A stretch of DNA of 64,000 nucleotides from Methylobacterium radiotolerans JCM 2831 (GTDB lineage Bacteria > Pseudomonadota > Alphaproteobacteria > Rhizobiales > Beijerinckiaceae), in contig NC_010505.1 in the NCBI RefSeq assembly GCF_000019725.1, forward strand, positions 3,475,001-3,539,000. The letters run 5' to 3'. The notes under the pieces were generated by a model, which was not told the DNA's origin, made no database searches, and was given only the letters and a program-made list of their open reading frames with translations. The position numbers were made by a program, and so were the translations under genes. Of this stretch, positions 24,866-34,589 are shown one piece after another; within the stretch, counting starts at the first letter, position 1, and every line of letters begins with the position of its first letter.

Positions 24866-25013
24866 CTGTCGACCTCGCGCCAGTTTGATCGGGCTGGGGA
24901 TGCAAGGATCGAACGAAGGTCATCGCCGCCGCGCGGCGACCGGCATGCAGAGGACCAGTCCCATGCCGAGCCGCCGCGCGGGCCGATGCCAACCCTCGAG
25001 GCGCGGGTTCGGC

Positions 25014-25877
25014 TCAGTACGAGCCGAACTTGTAGTTCAGGCCGGCGCGGACGACGGCGAACTCGGTCCCGGCGGCGGCGCCGTTGAGGTAGGCGACGCC
25101 GCGCGGCGGCAGCAGGTTCGGGATGAAGACGCCGCTGGCAGTGTTCTTCTGGCGGTCGAGGTTCACGTACAGGCCTTCGACCTTCAGCGTGACGGCCGAG
25201 GAGCGGAAGAAGTTCAGGAACGAGTCGGTGGGCAGGGCGTACTCGACGCCGCCGCCGACCGCGTAGCCGTTGCGGAAGCTGCTGCGGAAGTTGCGGCCGG
25301 CGAAGGTCTGGTCGTCCTGGCCCGAGCCGTAGGCGTAGCCGCCGGTGCCGTACACGAGGGTGCGGTCGAAGGCGTAGCCGAGGCGGCCGCGGGCGGTGCC
25401 GAAGTAATCCAGCCCGTTGCCGCTGGTCGCCACGTAGGCGCGCGGCGCCGAGAAAGCGAAGCCCGGGGTGCCGGTCAGCCCATAGTTGAGCGTGCCGTTG
25501 GCGCGGCGGGCGAAGTCGACGTACTGGGCGTCGGCCTCGAAACCGACCACGATGCCCGAGCCCGGGGTCAGCTGCCAGTTGTAGCCGATCTGGGCGCCGC
25601 CCGAGAAGCCATTGTTGTTACTGCGGTTGTTGACGCTGACCACCGCGTTGGTGTCGGGCGAGTTCGCCAGCGTGCCGCCGCGCAGGGCGTAGTTGGTGGT
25701 GTTGCGGCTGTTGGCGTCGAAGCCGTAGCCGGCGTTCACGCCGACGTAGAAGCCGGTCCAGGTGAACACCGGCACCGGCGTGAACACCGGCGGCGGAACA
25801 CGACGCGGCAGGTCGGCAGCGGAAGCCGCGGCGGTGAGGGCAGTGAAGGCGGCCAGAGAGGCCAGAATCTTGGTCAT
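25014..25877 (-). CDS. Outer-membrane beta-barrel protein (Omp25/Omp31-like)
   Basis: A 287-residue outer-membrane protein. The signal peptide (MTKILASLAAFTALTAAASA, cleaved after ASA-ADLP) is followed by a Pro-rich linker. An eight-strand type barrel begins with FTWTGFYVGVNAGYGF, has many alternating aromatic strands (VVGFEADAQYVDFA, YVATSGNGLDYFGTARGRLGY) and a C-terminal strand ending LNYKFGSY. This is the typical rhizobial porin-family surface antigen. It has a long AT-rich upstream region (25878-26090), as expected for a strongly transcribed gene. The role is probably structural or envelope integrity. Confidence 0.93.
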   Translation of the reverse strand: MTKILASLAAFTALTAAASAADLPRRVPPPVFTPVPVFTWTGFYVGVNAGYGFDANSRNTTNYALRGGTLANSPDTNAVVSVNNRSNNNGFSGGAQIGYNWQLTPGSGIVVGFEADAQYVDFARRANGTLNYGLTGTPGFAFSAPRAYVATSGNGLDYFGTARGRLGYAFDRTLVYGTGGYAYGSGQDDQTFAGRNFRSSFRNGYAVGGGVEYALPTDSFLNFFRSSAVTLKVEGLYVNLDRQKNTASGVFIPNLLPPRGVAYLNGAAAGTEFAVVRAGLNYKFGSY

Positions 25878-26090
25878 GTCTGCGCAGTTTCCGTTGGTGC
25901 CATTGAGTGGCGATGACTTATCAGGCGCGCTTCATTGACGATGTAACGCACCGGCAACACTTTGAATGTCTTCGGGGATTGAATTACATAGAGTTACCAA
26001 CTCCTCAACGTCCATAATCTACTCAAAGAATAGAAGTCACAAACTACATCGTCTTTGAGTTGTGCTTCGCGCGGGTCCGGGCCGGACGGC

Positions 26091-26471
26091 TCAGCGGCGC
26101 GCGGGCTGCGGCTCGAAGTCGAGACCGCAGCGCTTCTCGGCGGAAGCCTGCTCCAGCGCCTTCACCTCGCCTTTGAGCCGCGCGAGTTCGGCCGTCTGGT
26201 GATTGTCGCCGTCGATGAACAGGAGCGCCGGCAGGAACACCACGGCGCCGACCGTCGTGGCGACCTGATCGCCGCGGCGCTTCTCGTCCTGCGCCCCGGC
26301 AGCCTGCGCCGCGCGCACCGAGACGCGGCCGGCCTCCTCGCGGATCTGGGTGCAGGACAGGTTGCTGTACTGGATCGGCGACACGTACGTCGCGGCGACC
26401 TTGTCGGAAGAGGTCGCGCAGGCACCGCACAGGATGCCCACGACCACGGATGGAAGAACGATTTGCTTCAT
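26091..26471 (-). CDS. Conserved small lipoprotein with a coiled-coil C terminus
   Basis: A 126-residue protein starting MKQIVLPSVVVGILCGACAT, an export signal with a lipobox-like Cys near residue 18. It is followed by TYVSPIQYSNLSCTQIREE, a central hydrophobic segment (VGAVVFLPALLFI) and a helical KGEVKALEQASAEKRC end. Proteins with the SPIQY-x-N-L-S-C-x-Q-I-R-E-E opening and this layout are widespread in proteobacteria and have no known function. I start at 26471 because the signal peptide then sits at the N terminus; the frame is open 106 codons upstream in non-protein-like sequence. Confidence 0.8.
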   Translation of the reverse strand: MKQIVLPSVVVGILCGACATSSDKVAATYVSPIQYSNLSCTQIREEAGRVSVRAAQAAGAQDEKRRGDQVATTVGAVVFLPALLFIDGDNHQTAELARLKGEVKALEQASAEKRCGLDFEPQPARR

Positions 26472-27008
26472 GACCCCGCCCCCGCACGATCGTCGTCGCG
26501 ATCTTTCGCGCGACCTCGACGTCGTCTGCGTCCGCGGAGGTCCGTAAGGTCCGATCCGTGAAGCCGCTGTAGCTGGCCCTACACACCGCGGATCATACCC
26601 GTGTTTTGGGACGCAGAAGACCGATTTTGAGACAGAGCGTCCTGCCGAACACCGAGCGGACATTTGGCGACATCGCGATCGCGCGGCCGCCCATGGCGAG
26701 GGATCAGGTCGGAGGATCGGCGACACTTTGTTCACGATCACCGTACGGCCCGCACGACGCGGGCCGTCGGCGAGTCGGCAGACGCGCATCCGCGATGGCT
26801 ATGTGGCCGCCCGCGCCGCCCGATCGACGGTCTTTCCGGGCTCCGGGCGGTCGCCGCCGGCGCTGGCGCGACCGTTGCACACCCGGCATCAGGTCTGCGA
26901 AGAGCCGATCGGGCACAGGCCCGGACGCGTCGCGATGGATCGCACCCGAGGGAGGATCATGACGGTTCAGTCCGCGCGGATACGGACGACAGAGTCCAGG
27001 CGCCGTCC
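26472..27008. other. Divergent intergenic region, no supported gene
   Basis: About 540 bases between the lipoprotein (left) and the GntR regulator (right). The left side (26570-26760) is less GC-rich and could carry both promoters. I found no protein-like frame, clear operator or terminator. Confidence 0.35.
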
Positions 27009-27716
27009 ATGAAGGCGACGGACGAGGGCGATCGCGTGGGCGCGATCTGCCAGGGCCTGCGACGGGCCATCGTGGAACGGGCGCTCGCCCCCGGCGACCG
27101 CCTGCCGGAGGACGCCCTCGGCGAGCGGTTCGGGGTGAGCCGCACCATCGCGCGGCAAGCCCTGCTGCGGCTCGCCGGCGAGGGCTTGGTCGACCTGCGC
27201 CGCAACCGCATCGCCGTCGTGGCGACGCCGAGCTGGGAGGAGGCGCGCGACACCTTCGACGTGCGCGTCGGCTTGGAGCGGCTGGTGGTACGCCGCCTCG
27301 CCGGGCAGCTCAGCCCGGAGCAGCGCCAGGTTCTGCTGGACCAGATCGCCCGCGAGGAGGCCGCCCGGGGCGGGCCGGAGGCGCTGTCGATCCGCCTCGC
27401 CACGGAATTCCACCTGATGCTCGCCGAGATGACCGGCAGCGCCGTGCTGACCCGCTACGTCGCCGAACTCGGCTATCGCTGCGCCCTGATCCTGTCCCTG
27501 TACAGCCGGCCGCACTCCTCGGACTGCGCCGTGAGCGAGCACCGCGACATCGTCGCCGCCCTGGTCGCGGGCGATGCCGAGCGCGCCGCCACGCTCATGG
27601 ACCACCACCTCGACGCCGTCGCCGAGCGGGCGCGCATCGTGCCGCCGACCCCGCGCGAGCGCGATCTCGCCCGCCTGCTGGCGCCCTACGTCGCGGGTGC
27701 CGGTCGCGGAGCCTGA
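27009..27716 (+). CDS. GntR-family regulator, FadR/FCD subfamily
   Basis: Transcription regulator of 235 residues. The N-terminal winged helix is at 8-75 (GLRRAIVERALAPGDRLPED, FGVSRTIARQALLRLAGEGL). The C-terminal FCD effector domain has an acidic/His set (FDVRVGLERLVVRRL, EFHLMLAEMTGS, EHRDIVAALVAGDAE, MDHHLDAV) that normally binds metal and a small acid. It lies beside the SnoaL-like gene (reverse strand) and the branched-chain-type ABC operon (forward), so it probably controls them. A gtgcat/atgcac inverted repeat in the promoter region of those genes is a candidate site. Confidence 0.9.
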   Translation: MKATDEGDRVGAICQGLRRAIVERALAPGDRLPEDALGERFGVSRTIARQALLRLAGEGLVDLRRNRIAVVATPSWEEARDTFDVRVGLERLVVRRLAGQLSPEQRQVLLDQIAREEAARGGPEALSIRLATEFHLMLAEMTGSAVLTRYVAELGYRCALILSLYSRPHSSDCAVSEHRDIVAALVAGDAERAATLMDHHLDAVAERARIVPPTPRERDLARLLAPYVAGAGRGA

Positions 27717-27725
27717 CCTCCCGCC

Positions 27726-28142
27726 TCAGGCCGTGAGGCCGTGCTTCGTCAGCAGGCGCTCGGCGCTGTCGTTCCAGACCTCCATGCCGACGATCAGGCC
27801 GTCGCGCACGGTGAAGCGGTCGACGTAGCGGTTGCCCTCGAACGGCGTGCCGTCCGGCCACGCGCCGTACAGGGTGCCCAGGCTGTAGACCGTGGTGACG
27901 CCGTCGCCCGGGACCACGTCCAGCCGCTCCATCCGCTTCTTCACCCAGGCGTAGCGCCCGGCGTTGAAGGCCGTGACCTCGGACGGATGGTTGAACACCC
28001 GCGCCCCGGTGAACACGATCCGGGTGCCCGGCGCCATGTAGCGCGCGGCCGTCTCGGGATCCGGCACCATCGAGGCCTCGAGATAGGCGGTGACGTTGGC
28101 GGCGTCGCGCGCGGTGGCGGCATCGTGGGTCACGTCGGTCAT
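27726..28142 (-). CDS. NTF2/SnoaL-like fold protein
   Basis: A 138-residue single-domain protein of the NTF2-like superfamily. It opens with a helical segment (ARDAANVTAYLEASMVPDPE), has YMAPGTRIVFTGARVF, a curved sheet ending NRYVDRFTVRDGLIVGMEVW, and a short tail. Such proteins bind or isomerise small molecules, and the substrate is not deducible. It is divergent from the ABC substrate-binding gene and convergent with the GntR gene, so it likely belongs to the same regulon. Confidence 0.8.
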   Translation of the reverse strand: MTDVTHDAATARDAANVTAYLEASMVPDPETAARYMAPGTRIVFTGARVFNHPSEVTAFNAGRYAWVKKRMERLDVVPGDGVTTVYSLGTLYGAWPDGTPFEGNRYVDRFTVRDGLIVGMEVWNDSAERLLTKHGLTA

Positions 28143-28185
28143 GGCAGGCCTCCTCTCGGCCTAACGTGCCGCAAAAGCCCGACCT

Positions 28186-28208
28186 GTGCATGCGGGAAGT
28201 GTATGCAC
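28186..28208. promoter_or_regulatory. Inverted repeat gtgcat-N11-atgcac, candidate GntR operator
   Basis: A 6-bp perfect inverted repeat with an 11-base spacer sits in the 195-base divergent promoter between the SnoaL-like gene and the ABC substrate-binding gene. The right half extends to tgtatgca, similar to the GTnnAC-centred half sites used by FCD regulators. The neighbouring GntR protein is the obvious candidate to bind it. Confidence 0.4.
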
Positions 28209-28337
28209 TTTGGCACGCGATTGAGCACAGAATGCCTCCGGGAGTGCACGCACGGTCAGGCGCGGTCGAAGAAGCATCGGGTTTTCAGTGGCATGGAGGT
28301 TGCGGTCGGCTGGTCTGCCCCGCTCCCGGAGACAGCC

Positions 28338-29519
28338 ATGGCCTCCTTCCTGCCCCCCGCCCTGCGCCGCATCGCGGTGACGACGAGCGCCCTGCTCGGC
28401 CTCGCCGTCTCGGCCGCGCAGGCGGCCGACACCGTCAAGATCGGCCTCGTGACCGCCCTGAGCGGCCAGTCCGCGAAATCCGGCGAGGCGATCTCCCGCG
28501 GGATCGGGCTCGCGATCGACGAGATCAACGCCAAGGGCGGCGTCCTCGGGCGCCCCCTCGAGCTCGTGGCCCGCGACGACGAGGCCAACCCGTCCAAGGG
28601 CGTGCTGGCGACCCGCGAGCTGATCCAGCGCGTCGGCGTCGTCGCGGTGGTCGGCGGCCTCGACACGCCGGTCTCGATGGCGATCGTGCCGATCGCCAAC
28701 CAGATGAAGGTGCCGTTCATCGGACCCTGGGCGGCCGGCACAGGCATCACCCGCAACGGCGCCGCCGACAATTACGCCTTCCGCGTCTCCGCGGTCGACG
28801 CCCTCGTCGACGAGGCGCTGGTCGCCTACGCGGTGAAGACCTACGGGGCGAAGAAGCCCGGCATGATCCTCGTCAACAACGCCTGGGGCGAGTCGAACCA
28901 GAAGGGCCTCAAGGACGCCCTCCAGGCGGCCAACCTCCCGGCGGCCGGCATCGAGAAGTACGAGGCCAACGACGTCGACATGGTGCCCCAGCTGTCCCGG
29001 CTGAAGGAGGCCGGCGCCGACGCGCTGTTCCTCGTCGGCAATGTCGGACCCTCGGCCCAGGTGGTGAAGTCGCTGGACCGGATGGGCTGGACGGTGCCGG
29101 TCGTCTCGCACTGGGGCCCGGCCGGCGGGCGCTTCGACGAGCTCGCCGGCCCGAGCGCCGGCAAGGTCCACTTCATCCAGACCTTCACCTTCGCGGGCAA
29201 CGCGTCGCCGAAGGCGAGCGCGGTGCTCGATGCGCTCAAGGCCAAGTACCCGGCGATCAAGTCGATGGCCGACGTCACCCCCGCCGTCGGCATCGCCAAC
29301 GCCTACGACGCGACGCACCTGCTGGCGCTCGCCATCCAGGCCGCCGGCTCGACCGAGGGCCCGAAGGTCCGCGACGGCTTCTACAAGATCGGCACCTATC
29401 CGGGCCTGATCAAAACCTACGACAAGCCCTTCGCCCCCGGCCAGCACGACGCGCTGGGACCGAACGATTACGTGTTCACCCGCTTCAAGGACGGTGAGAT
29501 CGTCGCGGTGACCAACTGA
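28338..29519 (+). CDS. Branched-chain amino-acid-type ABC substrate-binding protein (LivK-like)
   Basis: Periplasmic binding protein of type I fold, 393 residues. The signal peptide ends AVSAAQA-ADT; the mature part has VKIGLVTALSGQSAKSGEA, AIDEINAKGGVLGRPLELV and SRLKEAGADALFLVGNVGPS, and ends PNDYVFTRFKDGEIVAV. First gene of a compact operon with the LivH permease eight bases downstream. The family name says branched-chain amino acids, but members bind many ligands (amides, aromatic acids, ureides). The linked deacetylase-like enzyme suggests a nitrogen-containing ring compound. Confidence 0.92.
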   Translation: MASFLPPALRRIAVTTSALLGLAVSAAQAADTVKIGLVTALSGQSAKSGEAISRGIGLAIDEINAKGGVLGRPLELVARDDEANPSKGVLATRELIQRVGVVAVVGGLDTPVSMAIVPIANQMKVPFIGPWAAGTGITRNGAADNYAFRVSAVDALVDEALVAYAVKTYGAKKPGMILVNNAWGESNQKGLKDALQAANLPAAGIEKYEANDVDMVPQLSRLKEAGADALFLVGNVGPSAQVVKSLDRMGWTVPVVSHWGPAGGRFDELAGPSAGKVHFIQTFTFAGNASPKASAVLDALKAKYPAIKSMADVTPAVGIANAYDATHLLALAIQAAGSTEGPKVRDGFYKIGTYPGLIKTYDKPFAPGQHDALGPNDYVFTRFKDGEIVAVTN

Positions 29520-29527
29520 GCCCGGCG

Positions 29528-30397
29528 ATGCTGACCTCCATCCTCGTCAGCGGCCTCGGCCTCGGCAGCATGTACGGGCTCGTGGCCCTCGGCTTCCACG
29601 TGACCTACGCGGTGTCGGGGACCGTGAACTTCGCGCAGGGCAGCGTCGTCACCCTGGGCGCGGTCCTGGCCTACGCGCTCGGCGTCACCCTCGGCTGGCC
29701 GATGCCGGCGGCGATCGTCCTGGCGCTCGCCGGCTGCGCCCTGTTCGGCCTCGTGGTCGAGCGGGCGCTGGTCCGCCCGTTCGTGGCCCGCGGCTCGGAT
29801 GCGTGGCTGCTCGCGACGGTGGCGGGCGGCATCGTCCTCGACAACACCGTGCTGTTCACCTTCGGCAAGGAGCCGCGCAGCCTGCCCTCGCCGCTGGCGA
29901 CCAAGCCGGTGGAGATCCTCGGGACCGGCATCTACCCGCTCCAGCTCGCAATCCCGGTGGTCGGGATCGCGCTCGCCTTCGCGATCCGCACGGTGTTCCG
30001 CCGGACCGATCTCGGCCGCGTCCTGCTCGCCGTGGCGCAGAACGCCGACGCCGCCCGCCTGATGGGGATCGACGTGCGCCGCACCGTGGCCTGCGCCTTC
30101 GCGCTCTCGGCGGTGCTGGCCGGCATCGCGGGCCTCCTGATCGCGCCGCTGTTCTCGGTCTCGGCCGAACTCGGCACGCTGTTCGGCATCAAGGCCTTCG
30201 CGGTCGCGATCCTCGGCGGGATCGGCTCGGCCACCGGGGTGATCCTGGCGGGGCTGCTCTACGGCCTCGTCGAGGCCGGCGTCACCGCGACCCTCGGCTC
30301 GACCTACACGCAGCTCGTGGTGTTCTCGGTGATCATCCTGGCCCTCACCCTGCGCCCCGACGGCCTGCTCGGCCGCGCCGCGGTCAACAAGGTCTGA
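29528..30397 (+). CDS. ABC permease, LivH type
   Basis: Inner-membrane permease of 289 residues with about eight hydrophobic helices. Family signatures are SGLGLGSMYGLVALGFHVTY, GTVNFAQGSVVTLGAVLAYA, ERALVRPFV, the EAA-like loop AQNADAARLMGIDVRR, and GIKAFAVAILGGIGSATGVILAGLLYG. It lies between the substrate-binding gene and the fused LivMGF gene with 4-8 base gaps, so one transcript is expected. Confidence 0.92.
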   Translation: MLTSILVSGLGLGSMYGLVALGFHVTYAVSGTVNFAQGSVVTLGAVLAYALGVTLGWPMPAAIVLALAGCALFGLVVERALVRPFVARGSDAWLLATVAGGIVLDNTVLFTFGKEPRSLPSPLATKPVEILGTGIYPLQLAIPVVGIALAFAIRTVFRRTDLGRVLLAVAQNADAARLMGIDVRRTVACAFALSAVLAGIAGLLIAPLFSVSAELGTLFGIKAFAVAILGGIGSATGVILAGLLYGLVEAGVTATLGSTYTQLVVFSVIILALTLRPDGLLGRAAVNKV

Positions 30398-30401
30398 CGC
30401 G

Positions 30402-32870
30402 ATGCACCGTCTGCGCTCGGCCCCGGCGATGCGGCTCGGCATTGCCGGCCTCACCGCCGCCGCGCTCGGCCTCGTCGCGCTGACTGCCGGCTACAGCCAC
30501 TTCGTGATCGCCCTGGTGGCGCTGACCACGGTGGCGGGGGTCGGCCTCAACGTGCTCCTCGGCCTGACCGGGCTGATCTCCTTCGGCCAGGCCGGCTTCT
30601 ACGCGATCGGCGCCTACGCCAGCGCGATCCTGACGCTCCACGGCGTCAGCTTCTGGCTGGCGCTCCCGGCGGCGGCCCTGATCGCGGCGCTCGTCGGTGG
30701 CCTCGTGGCGGTGCCGGCGATGCGGGTGAAGGGCCCCTACCTCGCCATGCTGACGATCGCCTTCGGCTTCATCGTCGAGCACGGGCTGATCGAGGGCGGC
30801 GCGCTGACCGGCGGCCAGAACGGCCTCGTCGTCACCGACGCGCCGACGCTCCTCGGCGAGCCGCTCTCGCCGGCCGGCCTCGCGGTGCTGGCGGTGCTCG
30901 CGGCCGGCGCGAGCCTCGCCGGGTTCGACCTCCTCGCCCGCAGCCGCCTCGGCCGGGCGATGCGCGCCGTGCGCGACGCCGACGTCGCCGCGGCGGCTCT
31001 GGGCTTCGACCCGGTCCGGGTGAAAACCCTGGCCTTCGCGATCTCCGCCGCCCTGACTGGCCTCGCGGGGGCTGTCCTGCCGCCGCTGATGCTGTTCATC
31101 GCGCCGAGCTCGTTCCCGTTCTCGCAGTCGATCCTGTTCGTCCTGTCGGTGATCGTCGGCGGCGCCGGCACGGTGCTCGGCCCGCTCCTCGGGGCCCTCG
31201 TCACCGTGCTGCTGCCGGAGGCGCTGTCCGGCCTCGCCGAGTACCGCCTGCTGTTCTTCGGGATCGCGACCCTGGCAGTGCTCTGGCTGGTGCCCTCGGG
31301 GCTGGTCGGCAGCCTCGCCCGCCTGCTGCCCCGGGGCCGCGACAATGGGGTCGCCGAGGAGAGCGGAGAGGCGCCGCTGCCCGGCACGGCGGCGCGCGGG
31401 GCCCTCGTCCTCGATGGGATCGGCATCCGCTTCGGCGGCATCACGGCGGCGGAAGGCGTCGACCTCACCGCCCGGCCCGGCGCGGTCACCAGCGTGATCG
31501 GCCCGAACGGGGCCGGCAAGACGACCGTGCTCAACATGGTCTCGGGCTTCTACCGCCCGAGCGCCGGGGCGATCCGGCTCGGCGAACGCGATCTCGCCGG
31601 GCGGCCGGCGCATGTCGTCGCCCGCGCCGGCATCGCGCGCACCTACCAGACCACGCGGCTGTTCGGCTCGCTGACCGTGGTCGACAACGTCGCCCTCGGA
31701 TTCGCACCGGGCCGGCTCTGGCGCCGCGCCAGCGCGGGGGACCGCCGGACGGCCGCGTCGCTCCTCGCCTTCGTCGGCTACCGCGGCGCCCTCGACCGCC
31801 CGGCCGCCGAGCTGCCCCATGTCGACCGGCGGCTCGTGGAGATCGCCCGGGCGCTCGCCGGCGGCCCCGCGGTGCTGCTCCTCGACGAGCCGGCCGCCGG
31901 CCTGTCGCGGGCCGACACCGACCGGCTGGCCCGGCTGATCCGCCGGATCGCCGACAGCGGCGTCGCGGTGGTGCTGGTCGAGCACGACATGCCGCTGGTG
32001 ATGGGCATCTCCGACCACATCCTGGTCATGGATGCCGGCCGCCCGATCGCGCGGGGCACGCCCGCCGAGATCCGGCGCGACCCGGCGGTCCTGCGCGCCT
32101 ATCTCGGCGGCGCCGACACCCCGGCCCGGCCGCGGGGCGCGCCGTGGCAGGGGCCGGCGGACGCCGTCCTCTCGGTCCTCGACCTGACGGCCGGCTACGG
32201 CGCCGCGCCCGTCCTCGACGGGGTCTATCTCGACGTGCGGCCGGGCGAGACCGTCGCGCTGCTGGGCGCGAACGGCGCCGGCAAGTCGACGGCCATGCGG
32301 GCGCTGGCGGGGCTCCTGCGCCCGGTCGCCGGATCGGTCGTGTTCGACGACCGGCGCGTCGAGGCGCTGCCGGCGCACCGGATCGCCCGCAGCGGGCTCG
32401 TCCTGGTGCCGGAGGGCCGGCAGGTCTTCCCGGAGCTCACCGTCGTCGAGAACATCCGCCTCGGCGCCTTCGGGCGCGGGACGCCGATCGACCCGGCCGA
32501 GGTGGAGCGCCTGCTCGACCGGTTCCCGCGGCTGCGCGACCGGGCCGCGAGCCGGGCGGGCCTGCTCTCCGGCGGCGAGCAGCAGATGCTCGCCATCGCC
32601 CGCGGGTTGATGGCGCATCCGCGCATCCTGCTCCTCGACGAGCCGTCGCTGGGCCTCGCCCCGGCGATGATCAACGCCCTCTACGCCACCGTGGCCGAGC
32701 TGCGCGACGAGGGCGTCACCATCCTGATCGTCGACCAGATGGCGGCGCTGGCCCTCACGGTCGCCGATCGCGGCTACGTGCTGGAGCAGGGCCGGGTCGT
32801 CGCGCGCGGAACCGCCGCGGAGCTGTCGGCGGACAAGGGGCTCGAAGCGGCCTATCTCGGTGCGGCGTAA
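30402..32870 (+). CDS. Fused ABC transporter LivM permease + LivG ATPase + LivF ATPase
   Basis: An 822-residue three-domain protein. Residues 1 to about 310 are a LivM-type permease (GLNVLLGLTGLISFGQAGFY, MRVKGPYLAMLTIAF). From about 335 to 575 comes the LivG ATPase, with Walker A GPNGAGKTT near 367 and Walker B LLLDEPAAGLS near 490; its signature position reads ELPHVDRRLVEIARAL rather than LS-x-G-Q. From about 590 to 822 comes the LivF ATPase, with Walker A GANGAGKS near 622, SGGEQQMLAIARGL near 722 and LLLDEPSLGL near 742. LivM-LivG fusions are common; adding LivF in the same chain means the whole cytoplasmic motor comes with one permease half. The reading frame is continuous, with no sign of a frameshift. 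Confidence 0.92.
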   Translation: MHRLRSAPAMRLGIAGLTAAALGLVALTAGYSHFVIALVALTTVAGVGLNVLLGLTGLISFGQAGFYAIGAYASAILTLHGVSFWLALPAAALIAALVGGLVAVPAMRVKGPYLAMLTIAFGFIVEHGLIEGGALTGGQNGLVVTDAPTLLGEPLSPAGLAVLAVLAAGASLAGFDLLARSRLGRAMRAVRDADVAAAALGFDPVRVKTLAFAISAALTGLAGAVLPPLMLFIAPSSFPFSQSILFVLSVIVGGAGTVLGPLLGALVTVLLPEALSGLAEYRLLFFGIATLAVLWLVPSGLVGSLARLLPRGRDNGVAEESGEAPLPGTAARGALVLDGIGIRFGGITAAEGVDLTARPGAVTSVIGPNGAGKTTVLNMVSGFYRPSAGAIRLGERDLAGRPAHVVARAGIARTYQTTRLFGSLTVVDNVALGFAPGRLWRRASAGDRRTAASLLAFVGYRGALDRPAAELPHVDRRLVEIARALAGGPAVLLLDEPAAGLSRADTDRLARLIRRIADSGVAVVLVEHDMPLVMGISDHILVMDAGRPIARGTPAEIRRDPAVLRAYLGGADTPARPRGAPWQGPADAVLSVLDLTAGYGAAPVLDGVYLDVRPGETVALLGANGAGKSTAMRALAGLLRPVAGSVVFDDRRVEALPAHRIARSGLVLVPEGRQVFPELTVVENIRLGAFGRGTPIDPAEVERLLDRFPRLRDRAASRAGLLSGGEQQMLAIARGLMAHPRILLLDEPSLGLAPAMINALYATVAELRDEGVTILIVDQMAALALTVADRGYVLEQGRVVARGTAAELSADKGLEAAYLGAA

Positions 32871-32881
32871 GGGGGGCCACG

Positions 32882-33772
32882 ATGGACACGAATGCGGGAC
32901 ACGGCCGCTACGGCTACAGCGCCCTTCCCGACAGGCCGGTCTACGACTGGCCGGAGGGCAAGCGGCTGGCCGTCTATCTCGGGCTGAACCTCGAGACCTT
33001 CGCGTTCGGCGAGGGCCTCGGCGCCGAGCTGGCCCCGGGCGGCCCGCAGCCGGACGTGCTCAACTACGCGTGGCGCGACTGGGGCAACCGGGTCGGCGCC
33101 TGGCGGATCGCCGCGATGCTGGACGAACTGGCGATGCCCGCGAGCGTGCTCGTCAACAGCAACCTGTACCGGGACTGCCCCGGGCTGATCGAGGCGTTCC
33201 GGGCGCGGGGCGACGAGATCGTCGGCCACGGACGCACCAACGCCGAGCGGCAGGGCATCCTCGACGAGGCCGCCGAGCGGGCGCTGATCGCCGAGACGAC
33301 GCAGGTGATCGCCGCGCGGGAGGGCCGCCCCCCGGCCGGCTGGCTCGGGCCGTGGATCTCGCAGTCGCGGGTGACGCCCGACCTGCTGGCCGAGGCCGGC
33401 TACCGCTACCTGCTCGACTGGGACCACGACGACCAGCCGACCTGGTTCAAAACCCGCGGCGGCGGCCGGATCCTGACGGTGCCCTACCCGCAGGAACTCA
33501 ACGACATCCCCGCCATCGTCGCCCGCAAGGAGACGGGCCGCCAGTTCGCCGACGCGCTCGTCGACGCCTTCGACGAGATGCTGGAGCAGTCCCGGACCGC
33601 ACCCCTGGTCATGGGCATCGCGCTCCATCCCTACATCGTCGGGCGGCCGCACCGGCTGCGGCCCCTGCGGCGGGCGCTCCGGCACATCGTCGACCGGCGC
33701 GCCGACATCTGGCTCACCACCGCGGGGGCGATCGCCGACCACATCGTGGCGCGGGAGGCCGGGCCGCGCTGA
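32882..33772 (+). CDS. Polysaccharide deacetylase family protein, PuuE/allantoinase-like
   Basis: A 296-residue hydrolase of the NodB/carbohydrate esterase 4 superfamily. The opening YDWPEGKRLAVYLGLNLETF, RVGAWRIAAMLDELAMPASV, the GDEIVGHGRTN metal-site type segment, PAGWLGPWISQSRVTPDLLAEAGYRYLLDWDHDDQP and IALHPYIVGRPHRL match the subgroup that includes the metal-light allantoinase PuuE, not sugar deacetylases. It is the last gene of the ABC operon, 11 bases after the fused transporter. It probably opens a ring amide or removes an acyl group from the imported compound. The substrate is not proven. Confidence 0.88.
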   Translation: MDTNAGHGRYGYSALPDRPVYDWPEGKRLAVYLGLNLETFAFGEGLGAELAPGGPQPDVLNYAWRDWGNRVGAWRIAAMLDELAMPASVLVNSNLYRDCPGLIEAFRARGDEIVGHGRTNAERQGILDEAAERALIAETTQVIAAREGRPPAGWLGPWISQSRVTPDLLAEAGYRYLLDWDHDDQPTWFKTRGGGRILTVPYPQELNDIPAIVARKETGRQFADALVDAFDEMLEQSRTAPLVMGIALHPYIVGRPHRLRPLRRALRHIVDRRADIWLTTAGAIADHIVAREAGPR

Positions 33773-33805
33773 CGCGGTCCGGACCCCGGGGCCGACCCGG
33801 CGAGC

Positions 33806-34585
<780 letters not shown>

Positions 34586-34589
34586 GGTC

